Positions 29,152-41,563 are shown, counted from the first letter of the stretch. The stretch is 64,000 nucleotides of DNA from Gerris lacustris (GCA_951217055.1 OX578279.1:39209610-39273609), one strand, 5' to 3'. The notes: generated from the sequence alone by a model not told the origin. Made by a program: numbers and translations.

Positions 29152-29375
29152 CTACTGTGGATTGACCAGAAGAGAACCTTTTTTTCACATTCGCGCATCC
29201 ATTCAGGATAGTCTTCTTTTACACCTAAGGTCCTTTTTTTGGTACCAAAATTATACCTCAAGTAGTAAATAGCTACTTGAGAGAGTATATGGTATACTAT
29301 GAATAGAAGGTTGTTTGGATCTGCTACATAATAATTTGGTAATTTCGTTAATTTGGGCCAGATATCGGAATACAT
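29152..29375 (-). CDS. Candidate coding exon, unrecognised
   Basis: A minus-strand frame starts with ATG at 29375 and runs to a strong 5' splice-site sequence (CAGTAG then GTACGT, intron start at 29151), giving about 74 codons. The predicted protein has a hydrophobic stretch (NNLLFIVYHILSQVAIYYL), which could be a membrane segment, then a charged tail containing DYPEWMRECEKK. No family was recognised, codon use is AT-rich like the background, and no acceptor or promoter supports it. It may be chance. Confidence 0.2.
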
Positions 29376-30041
29376 CAGGTGTCGATTTCCAAGGTTTATT
29401 GTTTCGCGGGGTGTTCAGACACTTCCTAACATTAATCCTCGAAGTTTCGGGGATAATTTCAAAAGTTTGTATTTCTTAGAAGGTTCAGTGTTTTTGGTCT
29501 AATTTCATTCAAACTTTGTCTCTATTTATTCGAAGTTTCTTGTTACTATGTATATTAAGTTAGTTTTAATTAATTAAAAGTTTTCGGGTCATTCTAATTT
29601 TTTTCTATAGTTTTAAAGGGTTTCTCTGTTACTCTAAGGATGAGAGTTATTATATGGATATTTAAGGCTCGTATATATTATATTATACTTTTAAATTTCG
29701 GTGGTAGAGTTTTGAAAATTAGTGGATTCATGGTCGATAGCCGTGGTAATCAAAGTGAGATTTGCTTTTAATTATTTATTTTACTTTTCAGATTTTTGGT
29801 GGAGCTTATTTTCTAGTTAATAAAGAAGCAAATTCCGTCGTTTTTGGTTCAAATAAGTGCTCAGGTCTGTCAAAAGTTACCATTTGTAAGGTCTTGATAA
29901 GGTAGGTATCCTGGGTTCCGAGATAATTAAATTCACGCTGGAATGCAACGAATTTTTGTACTCTGGCAAGCTACCTTTTTCTATCTAATGATTTCTTTTT
30001 GTAAGCATAAAATATTTTTCTTTAACTTTAATTTTTATAAA

Positions 30042-30116
30042 ATGGAGATAAAAGATAATAAAGAACTTGAAATTTTACAAGCCAAGCTAAAGGAGTTATT
30101 CTTGCGGGCTCATTAA
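30042..30116 (+). other. Short coiled-coil-like frame, doubtful
   Basis: ATG at 30042 opens a 24-codon frame beginning MEIKDNKELEILQAKLKELF, with a heptad-like pattern of Leu, Ile and Lys, ending in TAA at 30114. The same frame continues sensibly for another 20 codons after the stop. It could be a coding relic or chance. Confidence 0.15.
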
Positions 30117-30339
30117 GACTATGAGTTAATATCAAAGCTTATAAGGATGCCAAGGCTTTTTGCAAGTTTAAAATGAGAGCTGCATATCTTGTTCCTCTCA
30201 AACCGAATATCTCTAATATATTGATCAGATATATTTTTTAACACATAAAATAAATCATCCTACCAATCCAGATCCAGTTGAATATCAATCTCCGAAATCA
30301 TTTGACGAATTATATTTATTTAAGTTATTGAATTTTCAG

Positions 30340-30385
30340 AGCTGCTACATCTAGCCCCTCCATCTTGAGCTATCAGACGACCAGG
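30340..30385 (+). other. Candidate 46-bp microexon
   Basis: Bounded by an acceptor-like GAATTTTCAG and a donor-like GTAAGA. In one frame it encodes AATSSPSILSYQTTR without a stop, while the other two frames contain stops. Nothing adjacent confirms it. Confidence 0.2.
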
Positions 30386-30999
30386 GTAAGAAAATGAGTC
30401 TACGTTCTCAATGTCATAGCCCATGAATTAAATTCTCCTTGATGAGCTAATCCCCTTTAAGAAATTTAGTCTTTTTGATATTAATTTTGCTTGAGAAGAT
30501 TTCATTGAGAGGTCATCTAATTTGGCCAGCATATATTATTATTATTATAACACTTAGTGGGCACAATACAAATGTCAGCTGCATACTATATATACTTAAG
30601 GCGGTCCATCTGTATAGGATGCCAGAATAGCTCTCGGCTTTTCTTAGAGTCCAAGCTTGCAACCAGAGCTTCGTCGGTTGCGATGATAATCAGCAACGGT
30701 GAAAGTACCCAACCTTACCTTTTTCAAGCTCTTACATTTATTGTGTCCATTATGAGATACTTAGAACTTTATGATTTATATAGCTTCTTGATAATTTTGC
30801 ATAGTTTGTCAGGAATTTATTTATGATTAGATCCTTGTTGCCTACTCAATAACCATACACCCTTTAAACTAAAACAGTCACCCTTTCACACCTCCTCCTT
30901 TGGATTATAGAGCAGGGGAGATCTTGTCATCTTAACATGTAAAGTAAGATGACAAGAAGTATAATGCAAGACCCCTCTCAAAAAATTCTCCTACTCCTT

Positions 31000-33060
31000 T
31001 AGGGTACGAACACAGTGGAGCCTAGCTAGTCGCTTATTCACATACTCGCTTACATGCCGAAAAAAATGACCAGTGCTTCTTTATGGGGACGAACACAGTG
31101 GAGCCTGGCAGGTTACCTGGTTGGGTGCAGTAAGCTTGAAGAATGCATAGTAGATTAGTCTCGAGTGTGGGCGCTGAACCTAAAAACAAGCTGCAATGTG
31201 TGTGTGGCACGCTACATGGTACTGTAGGAACGCCGAGAGAATGTGCGTGGAAAAATGGATCTTGGGTCGAAGTTTCAAACTTACTATCGACTTTACTTCG
31301 AGATATATCGCTATTCCTCTAGGCTGAGTCCCCTCCAGGTACTCGAACTTTTCTACCTTTTTTAAAAAGTGACATTTTTTCGGCACATTTTCACAATGCC
31401 CAACTTTAACATCTCACTGCTTTAAGAGTTCTTACCCAAATCAAACCAAATTCACAGGGTTTTTAGAACTCATATAAATGTAGAAGCCTACTTAGTTTCA
31501 AGTCAAAAAGTTATTAGTTTTACATTAATTAACGAATTTAATGGGATCTGATATCCAAATGAACCCAATGAAAATTATTATTGAGCATTATTTTTTAACA
31601 TTTGTTGATACATTATTAGAAAATAATAAATAATATTATTATGCTATCAAAGTAATATTTTAAAACGCAATTTCTTTAACAAATATTTCTATTGTTATCC
31701 ATTATTTAATGTAGAACTATTTATATATGGCAATTGAAAATTAGGCGAAAATGAGAAACACGCACTAAAAAACTATACGTTGAGATGGGATGTACTCGTA
31801 TGTACCAAAGTAAGTAATTTTATGTACTTACAGATAAAAACAAAACGTTGAGCAGAGAAATCCAAGTAAGAGTGCCAGTTCAAATTTTCCAAGGAGATGC
31901 CAAATACGAAAGATATGATCACGGATATATAAGATGTTATCGACAAAGCGATTGTCCTAAGAATGACTGAAACATGTTGATTTTTTTTTTTTTCATTTTT
32001 AGCTGGACAGTTTGTAGAAAGGAAAGCGGCTTGTATTATGAGATTATTTTCTTGCAAATATGTATAAATTTTTACAATTTTCCATGTAAGATTGCACTTC
32101 TTTAAAAAATAAAGGGTTTATCCCAATCCAAACTAAGGTCAATCACCACCCAAAAGTAACTAATCCCATTCCTTCATCCTTCCGCTTTTTATAATCCTAA
32201 ATCCTACCTGCCCGTTAAGTAGCTCATGCCCTATCAATATTTAGAGAACATATTATTCAGATAAAGATTACAGTGCTGCTTAAAACTAGTAAGACATCAT
32301 GCGTTTTAAAATATTTCTTTGATAGCAAAGATGGATTAAAATAATAGGACTGGTTTATAAGACAAAACCTTAACAGAAAAATAAAGAAAAAAATACGTTT
32401 CAAAGAAACGAATTTATTTTAAATATGTTTAATACAATTTGTATACTTAATGTTTTCTTAAAAATGTTATACATTTTTAAAAATAAATGTTATTTTATAA
32501 TCTATAATCAGATTAAGTTTTAAAATTAGTAAGATATCATGCGTTTTAAACTATTACTTTGATAGCATAATAATATTACTTATTATTTTCTAATAATGTA
32601 TCAACAAATGTTAAAAATAATGTTTAATAATAACTTTCATTGGGTTCATTTGGATATCAGATCCCATTCAATCCGTTAATTAACATCAAACTAATTAACT
32701 TTTTGACTTGAAACTAAGTAGGCTTCTACATTTATATGAGTTCTAAAAACCCTGTGAATTTGGTTTGATTTGGATAAGAACTCTTAAAGCAGTGAGATGT
32801 TAAAGTCGGGCATTGTGAAAATGTGCCGAAAAAATGTCACTTTTTAAACAAGGTAGAAAAGGTCGACACACCTGGAGGGGACTCTGCCTAGAGGAACATC
32901 GATATATCTAGAAGCGAAGTCGATAGTTAGTTTAAAAGTTCGACCCAAGATCGATTTTTCCACGCACATTCTCTCGGCGTTCCTACAGTAGGTAACCAGC
33001 TAGGTAACATGCAACCTGCCCTGCTATCAACCAGGCTCCACAGTATTCTTACCCTAGATC
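31000..33060. repeat. Long inverted repeat, arms about 0.5-0.65 kb, spacer about 0.87 kb
   Basis: The left arm (about 31000-31669) is matched in reverse complement by the right arm (about 32540-33059). Shared blocks include GTAGGAACGCCGAGAGAATG, TCTTGGGTCGAA, CACTGCTTTAAGAGTTCTTA, GTAGAAGCCTACTTAGTTTC, GGGATCTGATATCC and ATGCTATCAAAGTAATATTT. The left arm has an extra ~83-base duplication of ACGAACACAGTGGAGCCT (31007 and 31089). Inside the spacer, a piece of the right-arm end (CATGCGTTTTAAAA) is duplicated at about 32297. The small frames here are not convincing genes. Confidence 0.8.
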
Positions 33061-33164
33061 TGAATAGAGACTCCTGTTCTCTTCATAGATACAGTGATCA
33101 ACTAACTCCACCACCTACTAGACAATTAAAGTCATAAACTAATTTCATGGGAGATAGATGTCTC

Positions 33165-33760
33165 CTAAGTAGGCTGTGTCTGATTAAGAATCCAACCAAG
33201 ACTGCTTTGATTAGCCTGCTCCGTCCAGCCTAAATTGATGTTAAATATATGAGTACTTGATTTGATTTGCATCAGACCTTTAATTCCTATTTGTTTGCCA
33301 TTCATCATTGAAAATAAAAAAGTAGAAAATAGTCTGCCAATTTGTGTGTCACATAGCTTCGACACATCCTATTATTGGAATAGAAGTGTGGTTAAAATGT
33401 TATAAGTTTCAATTCCCTGTGGGGTTCCCACTTATTTCTATTCAATTTGAAATGTGCGCAGACTGTTGAATTAAAATTAAACATTCTTCATAAGTAGTGG
33501 TCCCCATAATTAAATAATTCTTTTTAGTGTTGGCTCATGAAGGGACGAAAAATAAATATGTAAGTTTATTTATTTATATATATATATTTTTAAATAATTA
33601 AACAGCTGGTTTTTTTTCCGCACCTTCACGACCCAACACTAAAAAGCATCATTAAGACTATCCGAGAGTTAATATGAGACTATCTGTGAACTACTTTTGA
33701 CAAATCATTTCTTCAAAATTGAATAAGTACTTTTAAAGATATAGGTGGTGCGAATAAAAT
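33165..33760 (-). repeat. Family A dispersed repeat, degenerate
   Basis: TCTGCCAATTTGTGTGTCAC with ACATAGCTTC at about 33333-33362 is the complement of the 3' hairpin. Downstream AGAGTTAATATGAGACTATC and GTGAACTACTTTTGACAAAT match the internal 'ATATGGGACCATCTG...GGGCTA' block. Confidence 0.55.
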
Positions 33761-34465
33761 AAAGTATATACATGCATATGAATGAGACCATGGGTAATTG
33801 GGGACTAATGTGATAATTGTGTCTAACCATCTAAATCCAAACAAAATCAGAAACAAGATACAATGAGAAACTTTTGTTTTTAGAATACAATTTTAAAGTT
33901 TACTTTTATATTCAACAAAACATGATTTTCCACTTCTGTATCTTTAAAATTATTTTTATATTTCAATGAAATAAACTCACATTTAGCGTTTAAAATTCGA
34001 GGTGACATTGGGGCATAATTATAACTGACATTTAAAGAGAAAACAATAATGCAGTCACAAATTTAACCAAGCCGTTGGTCTAAATATGATGGACAAATTC
34101 ATATGATCCCGTATTATCAAACCAGTAACTGTTCAATAAGCCAACCAAACTAATAATAAGATTAAATGAACGAATTTAACTGCTTAGTTTGCCTCAGAAG
34201 AGTAAGCTAATTATAAACACGTGCGCACACACGCACACAATAATATATTATCTATGTTTGAATATATTAACACACACATACACTAAATCCCTTGTGTGAT
34301 TAGTATTTATTATTAATATGATAATTAGGGCCCTATTGACTAAATTACTACAGCATTGGACACGATTCCAATGATCTATATACTATACATAATAGGAGCT
34401 ATTATAATCTATTACTTTAACTAGTTATAGAAAAGTTGAGAATAAGGGGTGAAATATTTATTTAT
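33761..34465. other. AT-rich stretch, nothing recognised
   Basis: Short AC-rich runs near 34215-34285. No gene or repeat family recognised. Confidence 0.5.
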
Positions 34466-34697
34466 GTAACTAGGCAGCAAAATGGAATTTTGCTGACAAG
34501 TATTTTAAATTTTAGTTCCGACCGAAGGCGAGGATAGGCTAAACAAATCTACTGACGAGGCGAAGCCGAGTCAGGAAAATTACATGTTGACTGACGAGGC
34601 GAAGCCGAGGCAGGAAAATGTTAATTACCTGCTAAGGTGTAACCGAAGCAGGTAATCTTTACACGAGTCAGGAATGTTTCCTTTGCTGCATAGTTAC
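34466..34697. repeat. Array of four GNA-loop hairpins inside an inverted repeat (copy 1)
   Basis: GTAACTAGGCAGCAAA at 34466-34481 is inverted, with one mismatch, at 34682-34697. Inside are hairpins at 34516-34534, 34552-34574, 34591-34613 and 34624-34656. The second and third have arm CTGAC, then GA, a core GGCGAAGCC (GGC stem, GAA loop, GCC stem), then GA, then the matching arm. The first has a CC-GAA-GG core. The fourth has 9-bp arms (ATTACCTGC) and a GGT-GTA-ACC core. Another small hairpin (CAGCAAAAT with ATTTTGCTG) lies at about 34475-34495. Confidence 0.8.
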
Positions 34698-34708
34698 ATA
34701 CAATATAT

Positions 34709-35269
34709 TATCTACTAACGGCAGAAAAATTACACTAATTATTATTATATTCCCTTTATAATATATATAAGTTTTAAGGAAATTAAAGTTCTAAAAAAAC
34801 AAAATTTTGAGTCATCAAGAGAACAAAACAAATAAGGCAAAACGAATTCAGTGTTGCCACTTTTAACAGCTGTTTTCTATCTCAATTTTTAGCGATTTTT
34901 TAAAAATTATCACTGTAAAATAATAAAAATTGTTTTACTACTATAATTATTTAAGTTATTTTCAAAAAAGATATAAATATTAAGCATAATATTACGTTTA
35001 AATATATAAAAATGAACAAAGTGGGAGTGTTTATAACCTGCGATGTAGTAACCTATTTGTAGTAAAATTCACCTTAAACTGTTACAGCCTGTTTGCTATT
35101 TTGCTGACACTTTGATATTTTGCTGACACTTTGATATTTTGCTGACACTTTATTATTTTGTTGCGTGTTTTTTTTACATGTTACAAAACAATCAAGAAAA
35201 AACAAGTTTTGCATCTTGAAAACAGTACAACAATCAACAATGCTTAATTTTGCTGCCGTGAGTAGATAA
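34709..35269. mobile_element. GNA-hairpin element, copy 1 body with terminal inverted repeats
   Basis: TTATCTACTAACGGCAGAAA at 34708 onward is inverted at 35247-35269 (TTTTGCTGCCGTGAGTAGAT). The flanking wording TACATACAATAT and the internal CAGTGTTGCCA match copy 2 at 41.1-41.5 kb. A 19-bp tandem repeat with core TTTTGCTGACAC runs from about 35095 to 35160 (anchors at 35103, 35122 and 35141). No open frame of note. Confidence 0.6.
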
Positions 35270-35360
35270 AAAATATTTCTATATTATTTAAAAAGGTTTG
35301 TAAATTAAAGCGAGTTCAGTGAGTAAGATAGAGAAGAGTATAGAATATACTCAATAAGTA

Positions 35361-35769
35361 CAGAAGGACCCCGTTAATCCGGACGAATTCAGGCACCGGG
35401 TCATTCGGATTGGTGGGATTTCCGGATTAGCGGTGTTTAAAAAAAATAACAAAATAATTGATAAAAAAATGTATTTATAGGTACTGTATTTGTATTAACA
35501 TTATGCATGGACAAATTAAATTGCAGCATGAACGAAATATGTTATTACAAATGTAAGTGAATAAACATACATATGAACATTCTTATCAGAGCAATACTGA
35601 AACAGTTAGCAATACTTACAATACTTACAGTACATTTTTTCAAGTTCATTTTGCACAGGGACTTGCGATAAATTTATTATTGTTGAGGGCTTGCATTCTC
35701 CACGGAGGATCGTCCGGATTACAGAGGGTTCCGGAGCCCCACGTGTCCGGATGTAACGGGGTCCTACTG
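35361..35769. mobile_element. Non-autonomous pogo-like element, copy 2
   Basis: The left end CAGAAGGACCCCGTTAATCC and the right end (opposite strand CAGTAGGACCCCGTTACATC) are inverted. Beyond them TCCGGAC and a CACCGG/CTCCGG block are partly inverted too. TA precedes the left end, while the base pair after the right end is CA, probably a decayed TA duplication. The TIR plan matches the element at 18433 although the wording differs. Short frames inside are spurious. Confidence 0.75.
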
Positions 35770-37916
35770 CAGTATAAACTATACAAGTAGTAGGATTGAG
35801 ACATATCCTCTTCTCTTTTGTTGAAAAGGGAAAGAAATATCTCAGCACCATACACTATTCCGTCCACGGCTACCCAGCGCTTTTTTTTAACATTTCACGT
35901 TTATTTCTCACTGCTTTTTTGGGGGTATAGCTTCCAATTTTTCTGACATATCATATATTTTTTAAGACATGAAGATTAAACCTAAAAGATGACTAACCAC
36001 GATTTTCTTCCAAATCTCATTCAAAAGTTATTTGACTTTTAAAATGTTTATTTTTTTAAAAAATATTTTTTTTTTTAAAATCATAAAATTTTCTTTCTGA
36101 AATACTAGTTCTTACAAAATAATATAATTAATTACATATTACCTAATTGCGGGTCCAACTATTAACTACATTCCTAGCACCGAGGAAGAGCATTCGTTAT
36201 CGATTCCAAAGGTTCTAGGTTCGAATACAAGTGACTATACATTATTTTTATAAAAACAAACCCTATAACGTTGTAGTATTTAACATTTGTTTTATTTATA
36301 ATTCTGAAATCTACTAAGTAGAAAATTATTAAGATTATTTTTATTATTTTATAAGTAATATCGTAAACGTATGTGACGCACATGTTTTTGGAGGGTTAGT
36401 GTGGTGTAGATGTAAGAACTTATTTATTTATTTAAAGCGGTATTGTTGTTATTCCATAATAAATTAATATTGCCTTTTAATTCATAAGCTAAATGTAATG
36501 CCCTTACAACTTGACCTCTTCAGGACTATCCTGTGTTATTAATGGGGGAAGGGGAGGGATGCATAGCAACCCAAGCAGTAAATCGCTAGGTAGCGGCAGC
36601 TGTACATCAGCCGCCTTCTGGGGGTTGATGAGCGAAGATGGTAGAGCCCCCTAGTAATATTAAATATAATTTAATGAATAAAAGTTCAGAGATAATTGAG
36701 GTGGTCTGTGACAGTTCAAGTATAGTGAGATGTTATGTTAGCGAGATACTGTAAAATAAAGCACAGCGAGAAAGTTTATTTTATGCTAAAGTTTCCCTAA
36801 ATTTATTAGCATCATCAGAGATCTGATAGTTCACAAAGCAAAAGTTTGCTAGTTGTTGGTTATTTATATAGTTTTTCATGTAATATTGGACAAAAACTAT
36901 ACATAGAAGAAGAATATTAGCAATAATAGGGTACAGTTGACAAGGAGGATTAAGGATTTCAACCCATTAGGTAGCACTCGTTGTTGAAAATTGAATCTAT
37001 GATATTACGTTCCAAGAACGCCTTTTCAGGTACTACCTAGACCTAGGTCAGCGGACAGTTTCCTCCCACACATCCAGTAGATTTCCCTATAATGGATAAA
37101 TCGGAGGAGACCAGACTGATCGATAAGCTCTTGAATACACCAGCCAGTGCATATTATAAACGGGCACATGGGGACCCTGTCTAGACCGCATATACCACTA
37201 GCTCCGGCTTCCAAATTACACCACCATTTTGTGCATCCCTCTCTCAACATGCACGGAGTTTCGAGAGCAACAGTAATTTGTCATGTGAACACGTATGTGA
37301 TATCCAAATCTGAGTTTCAGTATCAGACAAATGTCATGGTCTTAACGATCCATGAAATAATCTAGCTCTTGCCTCTTCACTTTGCTGTGAATACAGACTA
37401 CCTACATACAGGTGACCAGTCAGGTGAGACGTCAACCCACTCGCAAATCTTTAGCAATCAGCCAATGGTTTAGTCAAGATCAATGAGAACTTTAATGAAA
37501 TAATAGAATAATTCAACTATTGAATAATAATATAATTATTATACAATTATAGCAAACTAATAACATTATCAAAACAATTAAACTTATGTTTGCATAATAA
37601 ATGCTTTAAAAAGATATGCAAACATTTGTCTGTTTGGTAACTTATAGTTTTTCGATGAAAATGAGGAAAATTTTACAGTTAACAGCATTACCAATAACAT
37701 ATAATTTAATTATATATGTGTAACTTTAATTATTGTAATTATATGGGTATTGAAAAACATCTGTAGAAATCTATGTATGATTGACTTACTATGTTGATTG
37801 ACTTACTATGTTGATGCCTTCTATATCATTAATCTTACAATTTTAGTTTAGTTTTATTTATTTTCAAGCAAAGGAGAATTAAAGTTACAAAAAAATATTC
37901 AGATCTAAGAAAACTT
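35770..37916. other. Gene-free stretch
   Basis: 36500-36660 and 37020-37270 are less AT-rich. The second has overlapping 72-74-codon frames on both strands, one with GVSRATVICHV that only loosely resembles a helix-turn-helix. No splice sites or family support a gene. Confidence 0.4.
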
Positions 37917-38290
37917 TTGCTTCCGAGCTTAACGAAGGTAACGGAAGCGATATAAACGTTCTGCGGACCGAAAATATGTTGTCTCCGAATTAAAAAACTC
38001 CAAGACAGAACTCCGTTTCTGACATCAAGGATCCTTTATGGTCCCGTGTCTGCCTGTCAGTCGATCATGTCGGTCTATCCATTATTTTTTTCGAACCAAC
38101 ATATCGTGCCATACCCATTGGCAGTCTATCTTTAAAACCTATCCGATTTTGAAGAAATTTGGATGATTTGTTGATAGTAGACCACAGATCGTACCATATT
38201 AATTTCAACCTTAAGCGAAAATTTAATACTTTTTGCAGAGTGTAATACCTATTGGGAATCGAAGCAGATCCAAAAGAATAATCTTTAACT
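37917..38290 (+). repeat. Family A dispersed repeat, 5' part
   Basis: Starts with the 5' hairpin (GCTTCCGAGCTTAACGAAGG, then CGGAAGC), followed by AAAACTCCAAGACAGAACTC, CATCAAGGATCC and a TGTCTGCCTGTCAG tract, in the standard order. The 3' terminus is missing. A head-to-head minus-strand copy starts just beyond. Confidence 0.7.
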
Positions 38291-38336
38291 TCCTTTTTAG
38301 ATATTTCAGTTTTCAACTAGACAAGCATACTAAAAC

Positions 38337-38600
38337 AGTCTGCCAATTAGTGTGGTGTACAGCTTCCTGTCGTATTACTGGATAAAAAATCACATGAGTA
38401 TAAAATAAAATGAGATTAAAATATGACTATAAAATATGAGTTACTAAAAAATATTTCTTGCACACATTACGATTACGAAGCAATGTACGAATGAGGATGA
38501 AATTAATATGGGACCTGTTTTAGGCTAACTTTGGCAATCAGTTTAAATTTAACCAAATCAGTTTTAAAAAAATAGACGTTTACAAATATGTTGAAGCATT
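38337..38600 (-). repeat. Family A dispersed repeat, 3' part
   Basis: GTCTGCCAATTAGTGTGG and ACAGCTTCCT are the complement of the 3' hairpin, followed by GATGAAATTAATATGGGACC and TTTAGGCTAACTTTGGCAA. Confidence 0.65.
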
Positions 38601-40484
38601 TTCTTCACATAGTTTATACAATTGGTTCAATGTAAACTATATTCCAATAACCCCATACTCTAAGGTAAAATCGATTTATATCTATATTTGTAGCTTCCAC
38701 GAATAAAAAGAGAAAAATTAGAAATTCAGTAAAGAGTATTATAGAAAGGTCATTGGAAACCAAAACTAAGACAAAAAGGTTACTGACATGTAAAGGTCAC
38801 GATAAAATTCGAATAGACGAATGAACTCATCCTAAAAGAAACAGGAATTTTATATTTTAATAAAGCGGTTATTATTTAAGGAAACTATAAAAATCATGTT
38901 CAACTTTTGTTAGAGCGAGGGGACTAGCAATAACTACGTCTAACCACCTCTAACTGGGGATTAAACTGGGTGCAATGGTAAGCTTGGACTGTAAATCGAG
39001 TTCTTAAGAATAACTTGTGCAAGGTAAAAAGAAGACACAGAATGAAAACAATTAAAGAAAAGATAAGCCTTTGTATTAAATATATAAGTAATTAAAAATG
39101 TAAATGATAATTTCTTTATAAAAAGGATGAATATAAGTTCTGAAACTGAAAATGATTAAAGTCTCTGAAGTTTAAGATAAATAAAAAGGAGTTAAGTAAA
39201 AGATAAATGAAAAGTAAGCTGGTGTTGAGAGATAAGTTAAAATGGCAGAGATGGTCAAGTTGAGTGTGTAAAAAGTAGTCAGCTACCTGATAAGATGAGA
39301 TAATATTAATGAAGGAGAAACTGGTTACTGATGAAAGATGAGATGTGTCCTCAGCACATTAATTTATGTAAGTCCACAACACAGGAACTATCTTGCTTAA
39401 CAGGTTTAAATTGATGTAAGTTAAGGTGAATTTAAGATTAAGATGAAGGTAAGGTGAAATATATATTAAGTTAAGATGAAGTTAAGTTGAACAACTAACA
39501 TGAATGACACTGGTTACAATGGTTAGATAAAGATAATTCCCTGATCACAATCAGTAGCACACTGAAGATGAAGAAAAGGTATGCAGTAGTAGATAGAGAT
39601 AGTAAATAGATATAGTGAGAGGGAATGAGTCATACAATGAGATAGCTTATAAACATAAAAAAGTGCAGGTTTTTAAGAATGGACTTTGGCCAGATTTAGG
39701 TTTTATGATGTTTGGTCATATTCAGAACAAAGGTAAAAACAAAATAATAATCTTATCTAATAGGGCAAAATTATTAAAGATGAATACGTAACAACTTTAC
39801 TAAATAACTAAATTCAATTAATTTTCTTAACACGCGACGGAAGTATTAATTTTGGTGTTTTAATTTTATCTAAATGAATCGTAGCTTTAAAACTACGCAC
39901 AAAAAGAATTCAAATTGTTAAAGGTAGCTGTAGTTGATACGTAAATCTGATAAAGGTTTATATCACACGCCAGGAAGCGGATCGAAATATCCTTTGAAGG
40001 ATATGAATAAAATTGTTAAAAAAAGGTTCGAAATTAAATAAGGAAAGGATATCGTATTGCATAAAGGATATTCAAGGGTACTTGAAAAGGTGTTACGCAT
40101 TGATACCAGAAGGTAAGTGCTATTACTTTCAACAATACTTCATGCGTAGTTTATACTTCAGTGGTGGTCCTCCTTCTGAGAATTAATGTCGTTTTTGTGA
40201 CAAAGGAATAATATTTGTGAATTCAACGAATTCTAAGAGAAAATAGATTCCAGAAAACCTTTTAAAGGGAACAGCACAATCAATTTTGACCTGATGTTCA
40301 AAATATATTAGATCATAAAAATATAAAAAGGGTGAGGTTTAAGCCAATGATTTCATGCACATACCACAACACAATGAAGTATTAAAATAATATTTGTGAA
40401 TTCTTCGAATAAAGTTAAGAGATTCCAGGAATCTTTTTTCGGAAGATAAAAACCAATTGTTGAATTGTTCATAAATATTTAAAA
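38601..40484. other. Gene-free stretch with a long C-poor purine-rich tract
   Basis: About 39040-39640 is mostly A, G and T with very little C, and repeats words such as AAGTTAAG, GATGAAG and AGATAAAT. No coding segment was recognised. Confidence 0.5.
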
Positions 40485-40997
40485 CTAGCTGACCGGCGAA
40501 CTCCGTACCGCCTATTAAACATTAATAACTTAAGAAATGTACAGCTGCCACCTTTGAAAAACCTCATAAATAGTTTATTTAGTTATATAATGTTGCCTTA
40601 GATGAAAAATGTATATTCAAATTTTAAATATATACTTGTACAATATACAATACAATATTGGCAAAAGAGACGTACAGATAAAGTAACATTTATTTTTATT
40701 TATATGTATAGATAGTTTATAGAAATATTTTTCCTGTATTTTCCAGTTTACCTCCCTCCTAAATGAAAATAGGACAAAAATCTACATAACAACAATTACA
40801 GTACTCTTAAAGAGCTTTTCAACAATATACATCATTAAAGGTTTTCATTACTTTGACATTTGTACCCCGTACTCCTGTGTACCAAAGTTTAAACATAGTT
40901 TTACTAACACAGAAACCTTCCCGTCCCGGGCATGCGTCCAACCATTCGTCAAAGTTTCATTGTAATCGGATGATATAGATTAAAGAAATATTTTTCC
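40485..40997 (-). mobile_element. Non-autonomous Helitron-like element, copy 1
   Basis: On the minus strand the element ends GGAGTTCGCCGGTCAGCTAG followed by T, matching the ends at 23705 and 62373. Its body shares, in order and orientation, GGTACACAGGAGTACGGGGT, CTCTTTAAGAGTACTG, GTTGTTATGTAG and ATTTAGGAGGGAGGTAAA-like blocks with the copy at 61800-62373. No Rep/helicase is encoded. The 5' boundary is approximate. Confidence 0.5.
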
Positions 40998-41002
40998 TGT
41001 AT

Positions 41003-41560
41003 TTTCCATTTTACGCTCCATGGTCCCTAAATCCCAAGGCGCAGCCGAGAGAATAACGCTAATTAGCTCCCGAGGCGCAGCCGAGGGAGATAATCATCGC
41101 GAGGGGAATAATGGCACTTTACTCACGAGGTACATACAATATTTTATCTCCAGTAGGGAGAAAATACACATTTTCGTCCATTGCACAGTTTTTATTTATT
41201 TTAATAAATAACAATAATTATTAGCACTTTTAATAGCAGATATAAGAGATTCAATATTAAAAACAAATATAAGAATTGGAATTAAACTCAAATAGAAGGT
41301 TATTCAGATGCAGGTTATAAACATGATAAACAAGGTCGAAAAAGCAGTGTCGCCAACCTGATTTCAACAACTTCATTTCATTAGCCATTCATTTTCTACT
41401 ATTTATAAAATAATTAAGTTGGCAATCCTTACTTTTTCGCCCTACTTTTACTTTTTCTCCCTACTTTTTGAGTTCAGGGAAGAAAAGACTTACTTAGTCC
41501 CTCTAAACTAATCCAAAATCATAACTTTTTCTCCCTACTGGAGATAATAGTATATTCTGT
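41003..41560. mobile_element. GNA-hairpin element, copy 2
   Basis: The left flank has two hairpins with core GGCGCAGCC: a decayed one at 41032-41052 and a good one at 41067-41089 (arms CTCCC and GGGAG, with GA on both sides of the core). TTATCTCCAGTAGGGAGAAA at 41144-41164 is inverted at 41526-41547. TACATACAATAT before the left TIR and CAGTGTCGCCA inside match copy 1. The 63-codon frame over the hairpins is an artefact. Confidence 0.65.
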
Positions 41561-41563
41561 TAC

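Noticed and set aside
35095..35160. CRISPR-like array
   Set aside because: Units are directly adjacent without spacers, and the genome is eukaryotic.
37147..37365. GVSRATVICHV resembling a helix-turn-helix transposase segment
   Set aside because: Similarity covers about ten residues only, with nothing matching before or after.
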